11,909 nt of DNA, from positions 1 to 11,909 of the forward strand of contig JAGUXE010000382.1 of NCBI GenBank assembly GCA_020061995.1, in the 5' to 3' direction. Position numbers and translations under genes: made by a program. Of this stretch, positions 6,687-11,909 are shown piece after piece. Origin of the DNA: Ignavibacteriales bacterium (GTDB lineage: Bacteria; Bacteroidota; Ignavibacteria; Ignavibacteriales; Ignavibacteriaceae). Each line of letters starts with the position of its first letter. Within the stretch, counting starts at the first letter, position 1. A model generated the notes under the pieces. That model was not told where the DNA came from, did no database searches, and saw nothing but the letters and a program-made list of their open reading frames with translations.

Positions 6687-7883
6687 TCACTTAGCTAAAA
6701 TTGATATTAATTCCATTTGACGATCACCACCGGTTTGTTCAACTCTTCCATCGGGGTGGATGTAAACATCAATTTCGCTTCTAATTCCAAAATCACCGCT
6801 TAAATAAATTCCGGGTTCAATTGAGAATGAAGTACCGGGTAATAGAAGTCTTTCATCACGTGTTTCAAAATTATCCATATGCGGTCCGCTTCCATGAAGG
6901 GAAGTAGTAATTGAATGGCCGGTTCTGTGAATAAAATAGTCACCATAACCTGCTTTTTCAATTATGTTACGACAAGCATCATCAACTTCATAACCTCGAA
7001 TTTCCTCGTTATTTTTAAATCTTTCGGTAACAAGATTAAACGCTGCATCACGTGCATCTTTGACTATATTAAAAACCTTTACGTATTTATCAGGTATGGT
7101 TTCACCAACAAATCCATTCCAGGTAATATCTGCCCAAACACCGGAAGGTTTGTTTTGTTTTGCCCAGAGATCAATAAGAACAAAATCACCTTTGTTAATA
7201 TTTTTAAATACAGATACACTTGGTGAATAGTGAGGATTTGCGGAGTTCTCATTAACCCCAACAATTGGTGGATGGTCAGTGAAATATTTTCTTTTATCAA
7301 ATTCATTTAAAATAAATTTTTGGACATCATATTCAGTTATAGTCTCATTCGCACTAATTTTAATTTTAATAAAATTGCAAGCTGATTTTACAATATCTGT
7401 TAATGAAATTGCTACTTCTATATTCTCATTATATTGTTCATCTGTCCATACTGCATCAAGAAGAGTAATCATATCAGCACTACTGACAATTTCAACTCTG
7501 AATGATTTAACAAATTCTATTGTTCCTGCATCTACTTTAGAAACGTAGGGGATTGCATTTAGAGGAGAATATTCCATTGCAATGGATTTTACATCCTTCA
7601 AAATTGAAGCGAGATTTTCAAATAATGATTTATGACTTGCATACTTTAATTCAGTTCCCGGTAAGTGTGCAAGGTTATGAACTTCAATCGCGTTCACTAT
7701 TTTTACACATGTTCCTTCAGCAGGAATAAAATAAAAAAATCTTCTAGTTAAATGAGCCGATTCTCCAATTTCTAAAATACTTAAAGCTAAATCGTTCGAA
7801 TTTCTGAAATCGAACAGTAACCAACCATCGATATTCATTCTCTTTAAAATTGATTGTATCTTTTCAATCTTTAATCTATTCAC
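6687..7883 (-). CDS. M24-family Xaa-Pro aminopeptidase-like metallopeptidase
   Basis: A 398-residue protein if translation starts at GTG 7883. The N-terminal creatinase-like domain (about 1-150) precedes a pita-bread M24 catalytic domain. All five expected metal ligands are visible: the two Asp in FVLIDLWAK and VWADITWNG (D238, D252), His in HRTGHSI (H323), Glu in SFSIEPGIY (E356) and Glu in IRSEIDVYI (E370). Family members use two divalent metals to remove an N-terminal residue before proline, in the cytosol; no signal peptide is seen. The two Asp are 14 residues apart, against 11 in E. coli PepP. The start is chosen by a GGAGG site 5 nt before GTG; an ATG at 7895 would add four residues but has no ribosome site and would place GGAGG inside the gene. 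It is convergent with the synthetase and divergent from the efflux operon. Substrate specificity (prolidase or aminopeptidase) is unproven. Confidence 0.9.
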   Translation of the reverse strand: MNRLKIEKIQSILKRMNIDGWLLFDFRNSNDLALSILEIGESAHLTRRFFYFIPAEGTCVKIVNAIEVHNLAHLPGTELKYASHKSLFENLASILKDVKSIAMEYSPLNAIPYVSKVDAGTIEFVKSFRVEIVSSADMITLLDAVWTDEQYNENIEVAISLTDIVKSACNFIKIKISANETITEYDVQKFILNEFDKRKYFTDHPPIVGVNENSANPHYSPSVSVFKNINKGDFVLIDLWAKQNKPSGVWADITWNGFVGETIPDKYVKVFNIVKDARDAAFNLVTERFKNNEEIRGYEVDDACRNIIEKAGYGDYFIHRTGHSITTSLHGSGPHMDNFETRDERLLLPGTSFSIEPGIYLSGDFGIRSEIDVYIHPDGRVEQTGGDRQMELISILAK

Positions 7884-7888
7884 TCTAA

Positions 7889-7893
7889 CCTCC
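7889..7893 (-). promoter_or_regulatory. Shine-Dalgarno GGAGG deciding the M24 peptidase start
   Basis: On the minus strand GGAGG (7893-7889) is followed by TTAGA and GTG (7883-7881), a 5-nt spacer identical to that of recA. The upstream ATG (7895-7893) overlaps the site by one base and has no ribosome-binding sequence before it. Confidence 0.6.
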
Positions 7894-7895
7894 AT

Positions 7896-7923
7896 GTTAA
7901 TTGCGCTATTAACTTAAGTTAAC
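7896..7923. repeat. Cluster of GTTAA inverted repeats, including a perfect 14-bp palindrome
   Basis: TTAACTTAAGTTAA at 7909-7922 equals its own reverse complement. A further arm GTTAAT at 7896-7901 pairs with ATTAAC at 7908-7913, and GTTAAC at 7918-7923 is itself palindromic. Three GTTAA half-sites thus fall within 28 bp of the divergent region between the M24 peptidase and the efflux operon. It could be an operator for an unseen regulator of either gene. AT-rich sequence makes chance palindromes more likely, so function is only inferred. Confidence 0.4.
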
Positions 7924-7943
7924 ATCAATAAAAATTATTTATC

Positions 7944-7949
7944 ATTATA
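7944..7949 (-). promoter_or_regulatory. Candidate -10 box for the M24 peptidase gene
   Basis: A perfect TATAAT reads on the minus strand at 7949-7944, about 60 nt upstream of the GTG start. I found no convincing -35 at the normal spacing. If real, the 14-bp palindrome would lie just downstream of the transcription start. Confidence 0.25.
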
Positions 7950-7966
7950 TGAAATGTAATGAATTT

Positions 7967-7975
7967 TGGTATAAT
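7967..7975 (+). promoter_or_regulatory. Extended -10 promoter for the efflux operon
   Basis: TGGTATAAT is an exact match to the extended -10 consensus TGnTATAAT. Transcription would start near 7982, giving a leader of about 55 nt before the ATG at 8037. No clear -35 is present, which an extended -10 can tolerate. The preceding GAATTTTG (7961-7968) also resembles the Bacteroidetes -7 element TAnnTTTG with one mismatch, so the sigma factor type is uncertain. Confidence 0.5.
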
Positions 7976-8024
7976 TATTTTAGATGTTTTTGCTAAATTC
8001 ATCTTTGAAAAATATTTAATAATT

Positions 8025-8028
8025 AGGA
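8025..8028 (+). promoter_or_regulatory. Shine-Dalgarno AGGA deciding the membrane-fusion protein start
   Basis: AGGA lies 8 nt before ATG 8037. The in-frame ATG at 7959 has no such site and lies upstream of the extended -10 box, so the shorter protein is preferred. Confidence 0.55.
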
Positions 8029-8036
8029 TATCGATA

Positions 8037-9107
8037 ATGCTTAAGAAAATGATCGGAACAGGAATAGTACTAATAGTAGTTGTACTGATAGCTGTTTTTA
8101 TTCTTCCGAAAATGCTCAAGGAAAGCGAAGCCGAAATAAAAATGGATTCATCCGGGGGAATAGGGAAGGCCATGGAGGTTCGTGGTCTAATATTAAAACC
8201 TCAACTGTTCCAAGAAAAAATTAACACCAGCGGAACACTTCAAGCATTCGAAGAAGTTGAACTTAGAATTGAAACTTCAGGAAGGATTACAGGAATTTTC
8301 TTTTCTGAGGGAGATTATGTTAACGAAGGAAAACTTCTCTTAAAAGTAAATGATGCCGAATTACAAGCACAACTTAAAAAAGCTGAATATCGAAAAGAAA
8401 TTCTTGTTGATAAAGAATATCGTCAGAGAATGCTGCTTAGCAAAAATGCGACAAGTCAGGAAGTGTATGATGTAGCATTGAATGAATTGAACAGTGTTAA
8501 TGCTGATATTGAATTACTAAAAGCACAAATAGATAAAACTGAAATTCGCGCTCCATTTAACGGCATTGTCGGGTTAAGATATGTCAGTGTTGGTGCATTT
8601 ATAAATTCTACGACAAAGATAGCGTTGTTTCAAAGATTAGATCAGATAAAAATAGATTTCTCCATACCAGAAAGATATTTTACCAGCGTTAAAACCGGAA
8701 GTTCATTATCTTTTTCGCTACATGGAAGTGAGCAAAAATATAAAGCGAAAATTTACGCAGTTCAACCTAAGGTAGATGTTGAGACGAGAACTGTACAACT
8801 TAGAGGAGTGATAAGTAATCCACGCAGGGAAATTCCAACAGGTGCGTTCGTAAAAATTGAGTTGGAATTGAACAATAGTCCAAATGCATTATTAGTTCCA
8901 AGTATTGCAGTGGTTCCAGATATAACGGGACACAAAATTTTTCTTTATAAGAGCGGGAAAGTATCACCGGTAACGATTGATATAGGTGCAAGGAACGAAT
9001 CTAATGTTCAGATATTAGCCGGTGCGAACGTCGGAGATACTGTAATTGTTTCCGGTATTGTGAATATGCGTCCTAATGCTCCGGTAACAATTTCTAAAAT
9101 TGAATAG
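8037..9107 (+). CDS. RND efflux periplasmic adaptor (membrane fusion protein, AcrA/MexA type)
   Basis: A 356-residue membrane-fusion protein that would link the inner-membrane RND pump to an outer-membrane channel. Residues 6-24 form one hydrophobic helix after two lysines, an uncleaved signal anchor; there is no lipobox and no cysteine, so it is not a lipoprotein. The first lipoyl half is around 70-105, ending SEGDYVNEGKLLLKVND. A short alpha-helical hairpin follows (about 106-168). The second lipoyl half is KTEIRAPFNGIVGLRYVSVG (168-187). A beta-barrel domain comes next, with VETRTVQLRG (248-257), then the membrane-proximal domain. I chose ATG 8037 over the in-frame ATG 7959 (26 residues longer) because of the AGGA site and the promoter lying between them. 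It is followed after 12 nt by the pump gene in one operon. The substrate cannot be read from the sequence. Confidence 0.93.
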   Translation: MLKKMIGTGIVLIVVVLIAVFILPKMLKESEAEIKMDSSGGIGKAMEVRGLILKPQLFQEKINTSGTLQAFEEVELRIETSGRITGIFFSEGDYVNEGKLLLKVNDAELQAQLKKAEYRKEILVDKEYRQRMLLSKNATSQEVYDVALNELNSVNADIELLKAQIDKTEIRAPFNGIVGLRYVSVGAFINSTTKIALFQRLDQIKIDFSIPERYFTSVKTGSSLSFSLHGSEQKYKAKIYAVQPKVDVETRTVQLRGVISNPRREIPTGAFVKIELELNNSPNALLVPSIAVVPDITGHKIFLYKSGKVSPVTIDIGARNESNVQILAGANVGDTVIVSGIVNMRPNAPVTISKIE

Positions 9108-9119
9108 CGGGAAAATAAT

Positions 9120-11909
9120 ATGAGTCTTTCTTCAATTAGTATACAAAGACCTGTCCTTGCAATTGTGATGTCGCTGTTGATAGTCATATTTGGAATAATA
9201 GGAGCAACTTTTCTAGGGGTTCGCGAATATCCGAATGTGGATCCCCCAATTATTACTGTAAGTGTTTCATATGTTGGTGCAAATGCTGATATAATTGAGA
9301 CACAATTAACCGAACCTCTGGAAGAATCGATTAACGGAATAGCCGGAATAAAATCACTCACATCAACAAGTCGTGATGGAAGATCATATATCACAGTTGA
9401 ATTTGATTTGAGTGTTGATCTGGAAGCTGCTGCTAATGATGTTCGTGATCGTGTTGCAAGAGCAGTAAATAATCTTCCGCCTGACGCTGATCCACCGGTA
9501 GTTGCTAAAGCTGATGCAGATGCAAGTCCCATTGTTTTCTTAAATGTTAAGAGTGATACGAGAAGTTTATTGGAATTGAGTGATCTCGCAAATAAAGTAT
9601 TTAAGGAGAGATTGCAGACAATTCCCGGGGTTAGTCAAATACAGATCTGGGGTGAAAAACGTTATTCAATGAAACTTTGGCTAGATCCATCTAAACTTGC
9701 GGCATTTAAACTAACACCACTTGATGTAGCAAACGCAATAAATACTGAGAATATCGAATTACCTTCCGGTCGTTTAGACGGTGCTCAAACAGAGATAGTG
9801 ATTAGAACTTTGGGTCTTTTAAAAACTACAGATGATTTTGAAAACCTAATTGTGAAAGAGACTGAGGGAAGAGTAATCCGCTTCCGCGATTTAGGTTACG
9901 CTGAACTTGGTCCTGAAAATGAAAGAACTTTACTCCGCCGTGACGGTATTCCGATGGTGGGAGTTGTCTTAATACCTCAACCGGGATCAAATCATATACA
10001 GATTGCTGATGAATTTTATAAACGAGTTGAGCAGATAAAAAAAGATATTCCGAGCGACATTGAACTTGGGATAGGTTTCGATACAACAAAGTTTATACGA
10101 GAATCCATAAGTGAAGTACAAGAAACAATTTTTATTGCATTTCTACTTGTTGTTATGATTATATTTTTATTCTTGAGAGATTGGAGAAGTACCTTAATCC
10201 CGATTATTGTTATTCCTATATCGTTAATCGGAACATTTTTTATAATGTATCTTGCTGAATTTTCAATTAACGTTTTGACACTTCTCGGAATGGTTCTTGC
10301 AATCGGGATCGTCGTAGATGATGCAATTGTTGTTCTTGAAAATATTTATAAAAAAATTGAAAACGGAATGAACTCTGTTGATGCGGGTATTGAAGGGGTT
10401 AAAGAAATCTTCTTCGCCGTAATCTCGACAACAGCCGCCCTGATCTCAGTTTTTCTTCCCTTAATATTTTTACAAGGCTTGACCGGACGACTTTTTCGAG
10501 AATTTGCATTTGTTATAATGGGGGCAGTTTTTATATCTTCTTTTGTAGCTTTAACGCTAACTCCTATGTTAAGTACACGATTTTTAAGTGGTAAAAAAGG
10601 GCACAGTAAATTTTATTATTTAACTGAGCCATTTTTCAGCTGGTTAACTGAGAAATATAAAACGACCCTTGAAAAGTTCATGGCAAAAAGATATTTGGCT
10701 TTCCCAATTGTTTTTGTTGCTTTCGGATTGATTTATTTATTCGGTTCATTAGTCCCAACTGAACTGGCACCCTATGAAGATAGAAGTGGACTACGTATAA
10801 ATGTCACAGGTCCTGAAGGAGCAAATTTTGAGTTCATGGATAATTACATGAATGAACTCAACGAGATGGTAGCCGAGATTGTTCCCGAAGCAGATGCTAT
10901 TGTTTCAATTACATCACCTGGATTCGGCGGGTCTTCAACAACCAATTCAGGTTTTCTTCGTGTAAGATTAGTTGATCCTGAATTCAGAAAGCGGACTCAG
11001 CAAGAAATTTATAATCAGCTTTCAACAAAACTGAGTAAGCTAAATGATGCTCGCGTAATTGTTATTCAAGAACAATCTATCAGTTCTAGAGGTAGAGGTT
11101 TGCCTGTCCAATATGTCATACAAGCTCCCAACATGGAGAAACTAAAAAAAGTTCTTCCTGAATTTGTGGAAGAAGCACGGGCTAGTTCTGTTTTTTTAGT
11201 CTCCGAATTGAATCTAAGATTTACAAAACCTGAGATCATTGTTGAGATTGATAGAGAAAGAGCAAAGAATCTTGGGATATCGATTTTAGATGTAACAAGG
11301 ACTTTACAATTCGCATTTAGCGGAAGACGCTTTGGTTATTTTATTATGGATGGGAAGCAATACCAGGTAATCGGGCAAGTCGATCGATTTAACAGAAGCG
11401 GTTTGGCAAACCTTACATCAATCTATGTTAGGAATAACAAAGGTGAATTAGTTCAACTTGATAATATCGTATCGTTGCGGGAATCAAGTAATCCTCCTCA
11501 ACTTTACAGGTTTAATCGATACGTCTCAGCTACAGTTTCAGCCGCGTTGGCACCGGGTAAAACCATGGGTCAGGGCATTGATGAAATGGATAGAATAGCT
11601 GATAAAGTTTTGGATGAAACTTTCAGTACTGCATTAGATGGGGCTTCAAAAGATTTTAGAGAAAGTTCTTCAAATCTCTATTTTATTTTTATTCTTGCAT
11701 TAATACTTATTTATCTAGTACTATCTGCACAATTTGAAAGTTTCAGATCACCATTTGTAATTATGTTTACAGTCCCTTTGGCCTTAGCCGGTGCAATGTT
11801 TTCACTCTGGTTTTTTGATCAGACAATGAATATTTTTAGTCAAATTGGTCAAATTATGTTAATCGGACTTGTAACTAAAAATGGAATTCTTATAGTTGAA
11901 TTTGCGAAT
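9120..11909 (+). CDS. RND-family efflux transporter, HAE-1 type (3' end outside window)
   Basis: The first 930 residues of an inner-membrane proton-driven RND pump; such proteins have about 1,030-1,050, so some 100 are missing. TM1 is near residues 11-30, followed by the porter/docking domain, then GFDTTKFIRESI before TM2. TM4 carries GIVVDDAIVVLENI with D400 and D401, equivalent to the AcrB proton-relay Asp407/Asp408. TM7 is near 526-545, followed by the second periplasmic half, then TM8 near 853-873 with LSAQFESF. TM10 has TKNGILIVEF, where K920 matches the essential AcrB Lys940. The proton-relay residues visible are therefore intact, and the frame is unbroken. ATG 9120 has GGGA 7 nt upstream and lies 12 nt after the adaptor gene. 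AcrB-like pumps export hydrophobic drugs, detergents or bile-like compounds; heavy-metal (HME) pumps are less likely. No outer-membrane channel gene is seen in the window. Confidence 0.96.
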   Translation, partial: MSLSSISIQRPVLAIVMSLLIVIFGIIGATFLGVREYPNVDPPIITVSVSYVGANADIIETQLTEPLEESINGIAGIKSLTSTSRDGRSYITVEFDLSVDLEAAANDVRDRVARAVNNLPPDADPPVVAKADADASPIVFLNVKSDTRSLLELSDLANKVFKERLQTIPGVSQIQIWGEKRYSMKLWLDPSKLAAFKLTPLDVANAINTENIELPSGRLDGAQTEIVIRTLGLLKTTDDFENLIVKETEGRVIRFRDLGYAELGPENERTLLRRDGIPMVGVVLIPQPGSNHIQIADEFYKRVEQIKKDIPSDIELGIGFDTTKFIRESISEVQETIFIAFLLVVMIIFLFLRDWRSTLIPIIVIPISLIGTFFIMYLAEFSINVLTLLGMVLAIGIVVDDAIVVLENIYKKIENGMNSVDAGIEGVKEIFFAVISTTAALISVFLPLIFLQGLTGRLFREFAFVIMGAVFISSFVALTLTPMLSTRFLSGKKGHSKFYYLTEPFFSWLTEKYKTTLEKFMAKRYLAFPIVFVAFGLIYLFGSLVPTELAPYEDRSGLRINVTGPEGANFEFMDNYMNELNEMVAEIVPEADAIVSITSPGFGGSSTTNSGFLRVRLVDPEFRKRTQQEIYNQLSTKLSKLNDARVIVIQEQSISSRGRGLPVQYVIQAPNMEKLKKVLPEFVEEARASSVFLVSELNLRFTKPEIIVEIDRERAKNLGISILDVTRTLQFAFSGRRFGYFIMDGKQYQVIGQVDRFNRSGLANLTSIYVRNNKGELVQLDNIVSLRESSNPPQLYRFNRYVSATVSAALAPGKTMGQGIDEMDRIADKVLDETFSTALDGASKDFRESSSNLYFIFILALILIYLVLSAQFESFRSPFVIMFTVPLALAGAMFSLWFFDQTMNIFSQIGQIMLIGLVTKNGILIVEFAN

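Noticed and set aside
6915..7548. Plus-strand open frames inside the M24 peptidase gene
   Set aside because: They are shadows of a well-conserved minus-strand gene, with compositions typical of antisense translation and no ribosome sites.
7959..8036. Upstream in-frame ATG adding 26 residues to the membrane-fusion protein
   Set aside because: It has no ribosome site, lies before the extended -10 box, and would put a second hydrophobic stretch in front of a normal signal anchor.
9008..9532. Long minus-strand open frame of 174 codons
   Set aside because: It is antisense to the adaptor end and the RND N-terminus, has low-complexity Ser/Ala/Thr composition and no recognisable domain.
1..11909. 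Defence system, mobile element, CRISPR array, tRNA or prophage
   Set aside because: All space is filled by recognisable housekeeping and transport genes; no transposase, integrase, repeat array or RNA gene was seen, and base composition looks uniform.

Overview
The window is a gene-dense, clearly AT-rich stretch of a bacterial chromosome with ten genes, two of them cut by the window edges. The protein styles (a RecA typical of the Bacteroidota/Chlorobiota/Ignavibacteriota group, a long flavin-reductase-like protein and an M24 peptidase of the sort common in Bacteroidota) suggest a member of that group, perhaps an Ignavibacteria-type organism. This placement rests on pattern recognition only. 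Two starts have clear Shine-Dalgarno signals with a 5-nt spacer, and one promoter has an extended -10 box, which differs from classical Bacteroidetes signals.

Region 1 (1-3141, plus strand) is a tight genome-maintenance operon: the C-terminal two thirds of cinA, thpR (RNA 2',3'-cyclic phosphodiesterase), recA and recX. cinA and thpR overlap by 8 nt, thpR and recA are 11 nt apart, and recA and recX are 1 nt apart. RecA is the recombinase and RecX its modulator. CinA deamidates NMN in the pyridine nucleotide cycle, and ThpR is a 2H-family RNA enzyme. The operon promoter lies upstream of the window.

Region 2 (3154-6672) has a Nudix hydrolase on the minus strand, ending 12 nt from recX. A 104-nt divergent intergenic region separates it from a two-gene plus-strand operon: a flavin-reductase-like FMN-binding protein with an extra C-terminal region, and acetoacetyl-CoA synthetase. 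The pair suggests ketone-body or amino-acid catabolism. A perfect 14-bp inverted repeat lies between the synthetase and the convergent next gene.

Region 3 (6687-11909) has an M24 aminopeptidase P-type enzyme on the minus strand, divergent from a plus-strand efflux operon: a membrane-fusion protein and an RND (HAE-1-type) inner-membrane pump truncated by the window end. The divergent region holds a perfect 14-bp palindrome and an extended -10 promoter. No outer-membrane TolC-type gene and no regulator is visible.

No mobile element, CRISPR array, tRNA or rRNA was seen, and no gap between genes exceeds about 155 nt. Most of the window is ordinary core-genome content. The points worth a second look are small: start-site decisions, palindromes and operon composition.
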